A stretch of 64,000 nucleotides of DNA from Blasia pusilla (taxonomy: Eukaryota; Marchantiophyta; Marchantiopsida; Blasiales): positions 21,824,001 through 21,888,000 of the forward strand of contig CM114271.1 of the NCBI GenBank assembly GCA_050084515.1, in the 5' to 3' direction. The notes under the pieces are model-generated. The model saw nothing but the letters and a program-made list of their open reading frames with translations. It did not search any database and had not been told where the DNA came from. Each line of letters starts with the position of its first letter. Position 1 is the stretch's first letter. The position numbers and the translations under genes are program-made. This document shows, piece after piece, positions 47,014-59,965 of the stretch.

Positions 47014-50000
47014 CTACCAGGGTTGATGATCATCTGCGGGCGTGGCTGGATTTAGAGGCTTCCAGTTTGGCTTTGTATCCCAATAGATGTCATACCAAAT
47101 GTGGCCAGGAATCTTGTCCATTACACAACACCAAATGCTAGTGTACATCTTCACTCTTTTCATAAACTTTGCTCCACTCGCCTGCATGCATAGCAAAATT
47201 ACAATTCATGATCTACCATCATGGAATCTGCAACTCAATAATTTGACTCCAGTTACCAGCTGGAAGATAACAACCCTGAAACTCTTGAGATGTTGAAAAT
47301 TCATACCTCGTCAGAGAATCCACCGAAAGCTCCCACAACAGTGGAAAACTCAATCACCTCAGTTTCTCTATATGATAACAGCGCTTGCTTGATCTGCAGG
47401 AAATAGTCTCATTGAAGTTTAGACATCCGGACACAAACACATGGATCAGACCCAATCAGCTACTTGCAGAACTAAGAAACTCGATAATTGAACCTTGATG
47501 CTTGGACAGTTCAGCAAAATCAATGATCTGAGACACCAGAAAGCAGCTTAAAAATTTTTTAATTAGAGAACCTTACCTGCTCTTCGGTGCTATTCTGGGC
47601 TAGTCGCAAAATATTAGATCCAGATACTTCAGTCTGTTCTCTACCACATCCAGCTGAACCCTCCTCACAAAGTTCCACTTTCAGCGTTGATGCCTTCACC
47701 TGTTAATAGATGATGGCAAGACAAGAGTTCAGAACTGTCCAACTATTCCTTGCCTCCCCCCTGTAGAGACTGAGTAGCCAGACTTTTCTCTACTGACTGT
47801 GGACTCCTGTGCGCATCAAAAATCCTTTGCTAGGAATTCTTTCTGTATCTGGCTAATACAGGGAAGCTCTGCATAAACAACCTGTCTGACACCTGTTCAC
47901 GCTATAAGATTAAGTCTTCACTTCCTGATGTAGTACTAATTCCTTCACTTGCACCCTCCAACCATGGCTTGGGCTCTATGGTTGCACGGCCATTTAGCAG
48001 GCACCACTATTTTACCCATACCTCTAAAGTTTCTGCACAGATGAGTCTATGACTACAAGGATGTGCATTACAGGCAGTAGTTTGTGGGTGCAAGCTGTGC
48101 AGAGACCCTTCTTCCTCTGTAGAGATTGACTCCTAGAAAATTATAGGCATCTTAGGTTTTGAAGCCCCAGAGAATCAAGGATTTTCACCCAGCAACGTTC
48201 CTGTGTTCTCTTGCATCTCTCCCAAATTTTCTTATTCAGCATCTTGGTCAATGCCTCCAAAATTGGGTAAGATTCAGCACTTACTGGCATGAGGAAGAAC
48301 AAAGCAAGACACTGGTGACAGGAGAAGGCTTTTATATTGAAAAAAATAATTGTTTAGTGTGGTTTCTCGTAAAAAAGCAATGTAACTCTTATGATGGATC
48401 ACCAGTTACAAACCTTGCTGGGCAGCCGAGGATTTTCAAGGAAGGAATATTCTCGAAATCTGATGGTTGGACCGAATTCCACCACATCCCAATCTTTTAA
48501 CATTACAGAAACCTGCAATGCAAAAGCATTTCAACACCAATCACCTTCACACCCTAAGCAAGAAGTTTATTTGAAATATTTACACGAGTTGAAGAAATGA
48601 TTGTAATGAGACACTGGACAAGGGGCATAATCAGAAAGATTTACCTCAAAAATATGGTCCATGGGACACAAAAAAGGCTGGGGAGTTTTGGTTCCAACTA
48701 GGACACCAGGATGGCCAAACCACAGACGATCCAATCTGCACCACATTTTTGGCATAACCTGTAGTGTGACACTATTATCAGTGATAGCAGTAAGGCAAGA
48801 GGTTCAGCAACATATCAAATTTACAATTGATAGCTTCAGTATTATATACTGTAGAAAAAGAAAGTCCAAAAAAAAAATCTAAGAAATCTTGGAATAAATA
48901 AATAGATAATAGACTAAAGGACATGCAGTATACCAATGTCCGATTCAATGTGGAAGCGATTGCAAGAGCATTTCTGACTTGTACAAGCTGCACATGATTG
49001 TATCTCACATTCAGAACAGTTGGTTCATGGTGGAAAAATGCTTGTTCTATTATACTAGCCTTATAAACTAGAAAAAAGTTTTAACTCCAGGTAAAATTGA
49101 GATCCATGAAAAGCGCAGTGAACAATCTACGATCCAACTAATTCAGATGTAATAGTGACTGCACGAAGAGAAAATAAACAGTTTTTAATGCTTACGTACT
49201 TGATGATTAACAAGAGCAAAATGAGTTTCAACAGAGTGCACGCCTCCTCTCATGAGATTATCAGGAAGTGAGGGTGTGTAGGACAAAAATCCTCCTGCAA
49301 GAAATATAGCTTTCAGATTGCAACTCACACTAATCTCACGTAAAATCCCACATATAGAACCTCCAAAACAGGACATTGTGAACAAAAAGCGTTCCAGTTC
49401 CCTGCCAAGACGGATTAATGAGTTGATCAACATAGAGTTGTTCATTAAAGAGACCAAACTAAACCATAATGCTATGTAGACCATCTTGTAACTGTCTCCA
49501 TTCAAAAACGTGGAATTCCCCTTAGTAATGGAGAATTTGAGAGAGAAATCGTAACTCACCTGGAATATTGTAGTAATCCTCTGGATCTAAGAACAGCTTC
49601 GCTTCTCTTAGTCTATGTCGCTTCCCTTCCGTTCCTGCATACTGGAAGGTTGTGTGCACAGCATAGGGCTCCAGATGCAGCGTCTTGTACAACCCCTGTT
49701 CCCATATTGTATCCAACATTTAAGACCAAGTTCTGATGTTTGATTACCACGTATGACATAACAGGACCTTCAAAGAAACTTTATAACTCAATGTTGATAT
49801 TCCAGTATGAACTCTCTTTGCACAATGTACATACACTATGGTAATCAGAATACAACAGTTATTCTTCGGACACATGTTGAACATCCGGGACAATTAGATT
49901 TGCAGGACAACGATGTCTTCTTTTGCTGCCACTTTAACCGGCATGCATTAGCACACATGTATTTTAACTTTCAAGTCCCATCGCCTTCTTGGGTCCTTGT

Positions 50001-53000
50001 GGAAAATAAACCAGTTCATCATTGATTCAAACTCCTTACCTCTCTAAAGGTCCTACAGAGGAGACGGATTCTGTAACACTGGTACCATAAAGCAGTGTAC
50101 GACAACGCACACCAATGATGAAGTGACACAAAAAAATTTAACCTTTCTCTATTCACTATGTACAGGGAGATTTCAACAACGGGTGACGTTTCCTTGGGAC
50201 CAACTGTAGTCAAGGCCCAGGACGGGCTGTCCCCTCGACCACAAAAACGTGTAATAAGGACACCAAAACCCTCCTGTACATTGCATGAAGATCGGGAAAA
50301 CTCATTGTTTCGACATTCACTCAGGCTATTGGGATTACTATTTTATTGAAACCAACATTCTATGCTCCCCTGCTGCTCTGTGAATTATAATTCTCCCCAT
50401 TTCATTTGTGTCTAACTGGTTAAGGCCTTAGACTTTGTTGGCTCTTTGAGTCCCCAAAGTTTGTATTTTTTTTAGGGTTTTCCCAACCTCTTCAATCCAT
50501 GGTCTGTCTTTTTCTTATGCTTCTTATCACACAACTCTCCAGCTTCTACAGGCATAGTTCCAGATTTCTGTGTCATTTCCTCTGCTGCTTGACTTTCAAT
50601 TCTTATCAAGTAATCCCAAAGAACAAAATAGCATCATAGGACACTTTGTTGAAATTTGTTAATATCTAGTTTAGTTATGCTCTAAAAATAGTTAGTCAAA
50701 TACTAACTTAGTTGGATACTAATTTAGTTAGCTAGAGATAACTTAGTGTTCCTCTATCTTTTAGGGTAACCTTGAATTAGGGCAATTCTCGAGTTAGGGT
50801 TAGCCACCATCTGTTATTTAGGGTATGGATCTGTTCAAGAAGATCTAAGGGCCAGAAGTGCTCACCCTGATGTATATAATGTCTCTGTTTAGAGAGCAGA
50901 AGCCAATTCTACAGCATGCACAGTTTTGGTGAGGACTCCTGAGGCTCTTGGTCCTGCTGCAGAGTGATCAGAGAGTAGGAAGAGGAGATTGAGACTAATT
51001 GCTGTGCTTGCTAGAGCCTCACTGGAAGGCAGGTTGTTTTGTCTAGTATGCTGATGGAGATTGTTTGTGCTCAATGGTGAGCCATGTCTGATCTCTGAGC
51101 TGGTGACATGTGAGGACCTGTAGTGTGAGTGCAAGGTGTGGCTGAGTAGAATCCTTCTTAGTATCTCTTAGATAGTAAGAAGAGTCACATCATGGTAGGG
51201 CTCTGATTTGGCAATAGAGATAGGGACTGATTTGCTGATTGTGTACAAGCTGAAATCATGGATGGTCTAGCTGATGCTAGCTCTGACTTTGTACAAGGAG
51301 ATACTTCTGCTGGTCAATCATATTCTCACACTTGATGCTTTTCTGTACCTGCACAAAATATGTATGACCACTGCAAAAGATGCTGACAGGTAATATCCCA
51401 AGTCTCAGCGATCCATCATAAGCATAGAATAGTCCAGTCTCATCGTCCACAGCAGAGCCTACACGTTTCTTCATGAGGTCATTGAACCCATTCTGATCCC
51501 AAATACTGTCGTCAGCTAGTAGCTGCTCTTTCCATTCTGCAGCCATAGCTTTGGCAGCAACTGTTGGACGCCAGTAAAGAATTCCAATGTTATACGCACC
51601 AAATGCTGTTACACAGCAACCGCAAAAATTAGTGTGAGTTATTAATAGAGTCCATCCTCTTCATTACACCAAATCACAAGGGCTGATGTAGGGTATATAT
51701 GAGCTCAATGCTACTGCAGACTGCTCCATCTGACAGCTCTGCCACCTGAAGACAGGACTCTTTGAGCTACATTATAGTGCTACGTCAAAGAAGTCAAATT
51801 CATCCAAAGTCGTGCAAATTACACAGAGAAATGTGCAAACCTTGGTTCCAAATCTCTAGTTTGTCGTCATCCACTGTATTTGCCACCTCATCACTAGATG
51901 TTAGCACATCTGCTGCTGGATACCGCTCCATATATGGGAGAGGATTCTGTTTCGCAGAAGTAAGTTGGAAGAATACAAATTTTACTTGGCCGTCAGAAGA
52001 AAAATTGATGTGTTAACATGAACTTCAGGAGTATTGGACCAAAAGAGAAGGAACAGAAATATCGACAGGCAGACATTGGGAGACAACTTTATGTTGGAAC
52101 TGTTGGCATGGCTACTCTCAGGTTTCTTGCTTCATCCAATGAAACTCATACCCAAGATTCTGCAAGGCAACACCCACATTGTTTTTCCTGCGCCAAAATC
52201 TGTCATCTCACAGCCTTTTCAGATCTTTTTAACACAAATCTGCTTCGACTTATCATACAGCTAGGGCATAATCAAGATAACCGAGCCAATAATGAGACCC
52301 TCAACTTCTGCTTGCAATTGGTAAAAAAACAAAAGGCAAGTTTAAACGGCCGACCTTCAACCAGACCATATCCGTATCACACATGAGTAGCTCATACTCA
52401 AGTGAAAGAAATGCATTGACCAATATGACTTTCTCCCGCCCCATCTTGTGGAATGAGGGAGTTCCCCAACCAACATCAAATGTCTTCATGTTGCTTCCCA
52501 TATCAAAAACAGGAATTCCAACCCTGTATAATGCTTCCAGCAGCTGCACATCCATCGCCCCTACATCATTTCAAACAATAAACAATATTGAGACAGATTC
52601 CCAGCGGATATTGAACCAACATCTGACACAAACCAAGGTAACATCCCCTATAACCACCTTGCAGGACTTCAGAATCAGAGACATGGGTACGACATACGGA
52701 CTTTAGTTCTGGCCCAACAGTGAAAACTCCAAGTAACTGGCATAAAATGCCTTAGGATCTCCACATAGCTGGAAAATAACAGTTGTGCGGTCCTTGGAAG
52801 GCAACAGAGAAACTTTTGCACCCAGATTTGCTGAGACTTAATGTGCGGCAACAATTGGTGCAGGCATTTTATAAAGAGAAGGCTACAAACGGCCAAGTGG
52901 AAGCTGAATAACTAGATGGATGGCATTTATTGCAAGGCATTGACTACTAAATCTATCTGTCATGCGTCCTGGATACCCAAGTCACATAAATCATCCATAC

Positions 53001-54475
53001 ATGGTATGATACCACTAAAAGTCAGTACTCTTGAAAGTAATAAAAAGTTGTGTCTTCTGAAAACCCAAGGGCATTCACAGAGTGAGGCGTTACCAACAAG
53101 AAGATTTGTAACTCCGTTGTCAGTCAAACTCTTCACCCATGACCGAACGAAACCCATGAAAGCATGGTTGGCAAATGTAACCACTATGACGTTTTTCTTT
53201 GCACGATACTCAACCATTTCTCTCTTGAGCGCAAATGCTTCCTGTGGCGGCATTTGGCTGTCAGCTTCTGGAGCGTCCCAAATTGGTCTCTTCAATGCTT
53301 CATGCAGAGGAGGTTCTGAGCGTGCTTTGATGCTGGGCTCAACACCATTCTCCTTACCACCCTCGTTTGTATCACCACCAGGAGACTTCCTTGTGACATC
53401 TGGGCTGATCGCAATTCCGGGTGAATCTTCATTTCCTTCCTTCCCTTCTTGTGCGTTCCTGACTTTCCCAAGCTCAGCGGAATCAGTTTCCTTTTCAGAC
53501 GACGCTCGTGGCTGTTCTTCGTCGCTGTCTATCTTGATCTTATCGACTTCCCCCTTTTTTCCAGGGGGGTTCTCTGACTTCAGATCGTCCTTCACTGTAT
53601 GAAAATCTGCAAAGACAAGAGCAGATATTACTTATTTGAGTTGAACTGTGATAACAAGAGGACCCTAAACGCAAACTACAGTTCCTGAACTCCGGAAACA
53701 GTTCTAGTCAACTGTAGAACCCATCGACCTGAGCACTGGCTCTCCGGGGATGTACCCAATGTCTGCAGAACAGTAATCAATTTTTGAGCTAAGATGTACA
53801 GTACCACCTTAGAACATCCCTCAAAGTTCTCTGCAACAAAAGTTGACCACGACATATCAAACTGAATCGAACATGGTCAAAAATTCTCATGTAAGGTCAT
53901 CAACTGATTGTTTGGGCAAGAAAAATGTTGACCAGTGCGCTACTGTACTGATATCAACTAAGGAACTGTACAGTCCCAATGAATTATTGGGACCCTACAA
54001 TTGCTCGACGCAAACGGGCTCCTCTGAATTCAGGTACCAGGGCAAAGTGTTTGACTAGAAAGTTAGTTGAGTCCGTGCACTATCAGATTGTCGAAAAAAA
54101 ATCATGAGAACTAGACGGAAGAGACTTAAGACCTTATCCGTACTACCTTTTCCCCAATTCAACACAATCAGATCCAGTAGAAATAACAAGAATTTCTGAT
54201 GACTTGGTCCAAAGACCCTTACCTGTATTATCTCTGTACACAACAGAGGGCGAAGTTGAGGCTAGAGAAGGCTGTCCAAATTCTTGAATGCGTGACTGCA
54301 ATTCCCAGTAAAGCGGTCGGCCTAGATAGTAGGAAGCTATCAACATGCCAATCACGAGACCGAGACGCACTCCCACCTTGAGGGGCTTCATCACTCCCAC
54401 GCGGCATTCAACTCCCCAAAACGAGCTCACCATCCACTCCCAAATGCCATGCGATTCGCGACTAAAGGACGACAC
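47014..54475 (-). CDS. XEG113: XEG113-type extensin arabinosyltransferase (GT77)
   Basis: Thirteen exons: 54475-54223, 53606-53094, 52560-52355, 51946-51841, 51605-51349, 49695-49560, 49294-49200, 48987-48934, 48758-48645, 48512-48414, 47699-47577, 47393-47307, 47181-47014; 736 aa, all junctions phase-consistent. Exon 1 has one membrane segment (GLVIGMLIASYYLG), the signal anchor of a Golgi type II protein. The catalytic part includes NVIVVTFANHAFMGFVRSWV, FDMGSNMKTFDVGWGTPSFH, LLMCDTDMVWLK with the DxD-type DTD, SIWDQNGFN, VSIFCSGHTYFVQ, TTFQYAGTEGKRHRLREAK and CRLDRLWFGHPGVL; the end reads GHIWYDIYWD. In Arabidopsis XEG113 adds arabinose to hydroxyproline-linked arabinans of extensins. The family is normally about 640 aa; the excess is an acidic Lys/Glu/Ser-rich linker in exon 2 between anchor and catalytic domain. 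Intron 5 (about 1.65 kb) holds AT-rich, possibly LTR-derived DNA. Confidence 0.95.
50648..51270. mobile_element. Possible solo LTR in XEG113 intron 5
   Basis: From TGTTGAAATTTGTTAATATC at about 50648 the sequence looks like a plant LTR: an AT-rich U3-like start, GATGTATATAATG near 50870 as a TATA-like element, then unique transcribed-looking DNA. I could not find a matching second LTR, a clear terminal CA or target duplication. The call rests on general appearance. Confidence 0.3.
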
Positions 54476-55880
54476 CTAGACCATGATGTAAGAACTATGA
54501 ACGTCTCGCAGGGCCATGGCAAGCGTCGGTGGGATGAAGTGCCGTAAACCTTGCCCTGCGAAGTTCATCATCGCGATCAATTATTTGTCTAAAGGACACT
54601 CCGAGGGCACAAGTGCTTCAAAATTGGAGTCTAGAGCTGGTGAATGCTCGCAAGGAACCGGAAACTAAGACTCAGGCCCTTCTATTGAACCACGCTCCGG
54701 CATCGAATGTAATGTTCACAGCTGTACACTCGATCCTACCGGAACATTTGCAGTTCTCGGAACACAACTGAAGTCGCGACTTGATAACACACTATCCCAC
54801 AGGAATCCACCAAAACCCGAACCTCTTCATATCGGTTCTGGAGTCCTCCTCAAGCGATCAGTTCTACGTACTCAAAGAAGGACCAGACTTCAGCGACAAA
54901 CACGGATGCGACAGATCCAGCAACAATGTCTCCTCCTGAACGAAGAGTGACCAGTCCACTTGAGTACAAAATCATCTGCTCGTCTTGATGTCCCCGTGTA
55001 CGCTGGAAGTTCGTGCGCGCTTCTTCTTTCAGGGAAGTAAAGGGAAAATGTGTCTGTTGGTGGATCGCAGTCTGATTGCAGTGTTGTTGACTTTCTCGCC
55101 AAACCGAAACTCCGAAATCGTTCCTCTAATAGCTTAAGGAGAGGACCCAGTGATTGGCAATCATCGATTGATAGAAGCGACAAATTCGCTTGATTTCTTC
55201 CTTCTTTTCGAAATCTGCGGAGTCAAATTCGCCGCCGCCTCCGCTACAGTGCCTCTCTCCCCCTGTCACTCCCTCTCACTTTCTACTGCACTAACTCGCT
55301 GTGCACGATCTCCGGTGCGGGTTTCAGTTGTGGATTTTCTTGGCATCGACCCTCTGGGCTTCGTGACCATTGCCTGCCTCGTCGCAAAATTCGTGAGCGA
55401 CGAGGCTCGTTTTTTCCTTCGCGTTGCCCACATTCCATCGCTTCTACCAAAGCTGCACACTGTCTTTCCCTTTCCTGTCGCTGTCTTCGTATTCACTGTA
55501 ATTTTTCCACGCTACCCGCCCCGGCCCGCCCTGCCCTGCCCACTCTGGGAGCGTTCGAAATGTTTCTGAGCTGCCCCGCGTTCTGCACATGCCACATGTC
55601 TGCCCCTGAGAATAACACACATGGGTTCAGTCATGGGTTCAGTGCTCTAGTCGTACGTTGGCCAGAGGGACACTTTCATATGACGATTATCATAGTATGG
55701 GATATTATTAAAAGAGTTTCAGACGCATACATACGTGTTATACATTATAGGTTTAACAGGAGCTCAGAGTTAAGTTAAGGGGACGGTTTCACAGGTGCTT
55801 AGCATGGGCACTTGCTAATGATTACTTAGTAGCGACGGGGTTCCATTCGCGTGTATCAAAAATGAATTTCAACTCGATCA
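54476..55880. promoter_or_regulatory. XEG113 upstream region
   Basis: This is the 5' flank of the minus-strand XEG113 gene. Open frames at 54890-55183 (minus) and 55150-55569 (plus) lack recognisable domains. The part at 55220-55560 is C-rich and GC-rich, unlike the surrounding transposon DNA, as expected of a plant promoter or 5' UTR. No specific element was identified. Confidence 0.45.
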
Positions 55881-56030
55881 TCTGTATAATTAAAAGAGGA
55901 TGGGATTAAATGAAATTTTTAATCCACTCATGTCGACACATGGTTTTAGGAGTTCTTAGGCACATGTCATTTTAAGAGAGACTTTCAATTAAGAAGGGAC
56001 AATTAATTAAAATGAGGAACGGAAATGCAG
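55881..56030 (+). mobile_element. Helitron-like 5' terminus, second copy
   Basis: TCTGTATAATTAAAAGAGGA begins after an A at 55881 and matches the minus-strand sequence starting at 43727. Similarity continues for roughly 140 bases (GACATGTCATTTTAA-like, GACAATTAA-TTAAA-TGAGGAA). No matching 3' end was identified, so this is probably a truncated copy. Confidence 0.55.
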
Positions 56031-56034
56031 GAAT

Positions 56035-56110
56035 TTGCTTAAGTGGCCCCCTGCCCTACTTATGTTGCTTAAGTGGCCCCCCTACGAAATCTCTTGCTTG
56101 AGTGGCCCCC
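56035..56110. repeat. Three 17-bp direct repeats, 29-30 bp apart
   Basis: TTGCTTAAGTGGCCCCC occurs at 56035-56051 and 56065-56081, with a one-base variant at 56094-56110. It lies about 220 bases upstream of the first MULE exon candidate. Confidence 0.9.
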
Positions 56111-56599
56111 ATGAACTGCCACGTCAGAGTTCCCACCGGTTGGTAGAAATGTTCTTCTACGTAGTTACTCTAGCCCAAATGTTTTGGATATTGGAACAAT
56201 CCGAGTTAGGGTTTGTCACTTTGAGTTAGGACTGTTGATCATGCAAATCGTGATCAACACTCATTTTTTCGATCTCGGCACATGTTAATTTGTTTACTAA
56301 TCAGTGTTTACTGTTCATAAGCTTGATTAGAGAATGGATGGTGTCCAGCTACCCAAACATCCTGACCTCTCATGTACTAATGACGATTTTCCAGACTTGA
56401 GCAGACAACATTTTCCTCTGGATGACAATGGATTTTCTGGTTCTAGTCGCAAAGACCAAAATTGTGGATCTTATGAACGAAGGCCATCATCAATAGAGTC
56501 ATCAGCTGCTTTCGAGTTATGGCGAGCCTCCACGTCCAAGAATGATCCCTGTCTCGAAGGGTTCAGCCTGGAAGAAGGTAAGATGACGCCGGGTTTAGC

Positions 56600-57965
56600 G
56601 GGCGTCAAAATAGCCGCCGAGATGGAAACTCGATCCAGAAATGATGATTATTGTCGCAATAGCCGCCACCATAATCGAAATAGCCGCTGTTGTAGATTAT
56701 TCGTTTTCTGAGAGGTGATCCTACTCAGAATAGCGGGGAAAATATCCGCCGTTGTAGTGATTTTGATTTCCTGAGATGTAAGCCTCCTCACAGTATAGCC
56801 GCCGAATTAGCTACCGTGGTAGTTTTGTAGTTATCCTGAGAGGGTCGCCTTCTCAAAATAGCCTCCGAATTAGCCGCCGTTGTAGTATTATTGTTGTCTT
56901 GAGAGTTGAGCCTAGTCATAAGAGTGCTCGACTTAGCCGCATTTGTAATTGATTTCCTTTCTTAAGAGCTTAGCCTACTGAGAATAACCATCGAGATAGC
57001 CGCCGTTGTTGTTGTTTTGTTGTCATGAGAGGCGAGCCAACTCAGAATAGCCTCCAAATTAGCCGCCGTTGTAGTTTTTTTGTTCTCTTTAGAGGTGAGC
57101 CAACTCAGAATAGCCGCCAAATTACCCTCCGTTGTAGTTTTTTTTATCTTTTCATAGGTGAGCTAACTCAGATTTGTCGCCGAATTAGCCGCTGTTGTAG
57201 TTGTTTTGTTGTCTTCAGAGGTGAGCTAACTCAGAATAGTCACCGAATTAGCCACCGCTGTAGATGTCTAACTTTCCCTAGAGGTGAGCCAACTCAGAAT
57301 AGCCGCCGAATTAGCCGCCCTTGTAGTTGTTTTGGTTTCGGGAGAGATTGGGCTTCTCAGAATAACCATCCAAATAGCCGCCGTTGTTGTCGTTTTTTTT
57401 TCATGAGAGGCGAGCCAACTCAGAATAGCCACCAAATTAGCCGCCGTTGTAATTGTTTTTGTTCTCCTCAGAGGTGAGCTAACTCAGATTTATCGCCGAA
57501 TTAGCCGCCGTTGTAGTTGTTTTGTTCTCTTCAGAGGTGAGCTAACTTAGAATAGTCACCGAATTAGCCACCGTTGTAGATGTCTAACTTTCACTAGAGG
57601 TGAGCCAACTCAGAATAGCCGCTGAATTAGCCGTCATTGTAGGTGGTTTGGGTTTTGGGAGATATTGGGCTACATCGACTAGCCTCCGAAATAGCTGCCG
57701 TTGTAGTAATTTTGTTCTCTTCAAAGGTGAGGCTACTCATAGTATCCTCCGTTGTAGTTGTTTGTACTCCTGATAGATGAGCCTACTCAAAGCAGTTGCC
57801 GTTGCAGTAAGAGGTGATAGTACTCAGAATAGCCGCCTAAATAGCAGCCATTGCAGTTGTTTTGTACTCCTGAAAGGTCAGCCTACTCTGAATAGCCGCC
57901 TTTGCAGTTGTCTTGTACTTCTCAGAGGTTAGCCTACTCACAATAGCCGCCGCAGTGGATATTTG
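56600..57965 (+). repeat. MULE 5' array, about 60-bp units
   Basis: About twenty units carry AGAGGTGAGCCAACTCAGAATAG-like sequence followed by ATTAGCCGCCGTTGTAGTTG-like sequence, with a spacer of T-rich DNA. Where the unit length is a multiple of three, an open frame runs through (57025-57477, 150 codons) whose protein repeats RGEPTQNS-QISRRCS about every 20 residues. The frame is probably fortuitous. Confidence 0.9.
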
Positions 57966-59689
57966 GATGACATAATGTAAGTCTTCATTTTACGATTTGT
58001 ATTGGCGTGGCGTAGTCATCAGCCGCTGTGAAAGTTAGATTCATTAACAACCCTGGGTCATCATGTGCAGTAAGGAGGCATGCCGAGCGGATACAATTGA
58101 AGCAAGTGTTCTGTAGCTTCGATGAGTTTGAGTTTTCACTAGATTGTTGGTGCTCGCTGAATTATAGAGCAAAGCATTGCGCACGCAGCAAGAAATGGTA
58201 CCGGCTTAGAATATGTAGATTTGGCGCAAAGATCAGAGGCAAAGGCCTTCCTATTTTCCATGAGGACAAACCCTCTAGCGGTTCGACGACTTCAAGAAAT
58301 GGGACGTATCCTAAGAGGGAGGATACTCTTGTGAAGAAATGTAGTTTTGTATGCCATGGTATTAACAACATGTCCGACACGGGAGGATTGGAGGAAAATA
58401 TTCAGGAATATTCAACGGCTGCTAATCACAGTGGAAAGAAGTCGCATGATGTTAGGGGGAGCACGGCTGTTAATGTCAATGAAGTTGCACTTAATGTGTG
58501 TGAATCCTCGCTTGGAGATATTGGGGGACATAGTGAAGAATTTCAAGACCCACGTATCTCGAGGCTTGCATGTGGAATGGGGATCGGAGACCTCAACATA
58601 GTAAGAGGCCGAACCAGCCAATTTTCAAGAATTCTTTCTCGGAACCAAGCGTAAGCTTAGACGTTCCCACGGAGAAAAGGAGAAAGAGTGGTGAAGCGAG
58701 AGTCCCCACCGCCAGGAATGGGGCATGTGGTCAATTTGCTAGGTACATACTCTCAGGGAAGGAGAATGGTACATCATGTAAAGATGATGTTTGTGAGTGG
58801 AGGGTCCGTTGCCAACGACATAAAAGTACAGGCCTATGTGAGATAACGGTGTGTAATTTGGAACACACTTGTCCGGGGCACATTCATACATGGAGGGGTC
58901 CTACTCACAAGGCAAAGTGGTTATCAATGGTATTAGCAGATAGGGTTGTAAACCAACCAAGCATCCCTGTAGGTAGCCTTGTAGAAGTCCTTGCAGACGC
59001 ATAAGAAGCTTAACAACTTACTTTCTGCATGGAGATGCAAAGAAATATGTCGGGATTGGATGAATGGAGGTGAACGAAAGCAGGTTTCCATTTGATTCCG
59101 TCTTTCATACAGCAAAAAGGAAGTCGACCCCTTTGCCACCGCTACTTGGGATGTTTGGAATTTAGAATCTGCCATCTTCAAGAGGCTATTTATTTGTCCA
59201 TCCGCCATGAAGAACATCATTCCTTATGTGCAAAAGGTAGTTGGATTGGGTGCGTGCCATACAAAGAATAGGAAGTATCCATGAAGATTTTCATTGCGTC
59301 CATGTTGGATGGAAATGCCAATACGATCATTTTGGCATTTGGCATATCTCCTCATGAGAACAATGAGGAATGGGAATAGTTTTGTGCACATCCAAGAAAG
59401 CCATCCGACTTTAGATGATCCTGCATTGTTATTGTTTCATATAGACAAAAGGGCCTTTTACACGCCGTGCGTACAATATTCCCCCAAAATATACATAGCA
59501 TGTGTGCCCAACATTTGAGACAAAATGTTCGAACACGGTATGGAAAAAGTTGCCGAAGGATTTTTCATTGCCTCGCTTTTACGCCAGACCAGGAGAAGTA
59601 AGCAAACTATCCATTTCATTCTTCCTTACATTTTGCATGTGCGAGTCTTGCATATTCAGTGAGGTGGAATATTGCATAGGCTGCGACTC

Positions 59690-59965
59690 ATTTGGACTGC
59701 TCTCCTCTATAGGACGGTGGCTATTCACAGTAAAGATGATTGCTATTCCCTAAAGGATAGCCACTGTTAGGACGGCTGCTATTTCCTATAGGCTATTCAC
59801 TGTTAGGATGGCTGGTAAATTGATACCTTGTTAGGAGGACGGAGGCTAATCAAGACAAATTCGATCTCTAGATTCCAATCCTTTTAGGACGGCGGCTATT
59901 TTCAGCTAAATTGGCGTCTGAATTTGAACCCTTTGTGGTCGGCGGCTAATGACAGATTATTTTTT
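59690..59965 (+). repeat. Small GGCGGCTATT array inside the MULE gene
   Basis: Six or so copies of AGGACGGYGGCTATT-like sequence occur between two coding stretches of the transposase, in the same orientation as the 3' array. The next coding stretch begins after TTGTTTTCCAG at about 60033, so the array probably sits in an intron. Confidence 0.8.

Noticed and set aside
52916-53602. 228-codon plus-strand open frame
   Set aside because: Exact antisense shadow of XEG113 exon 2, whose minus-strand translation matches the family.
55150-55569. 139-codon plus-strand frame upstream of XEG113
   Set aside because: No recognisable domain; pyrimidine-rich promoter-like DNA, with an overlapping minus frame.
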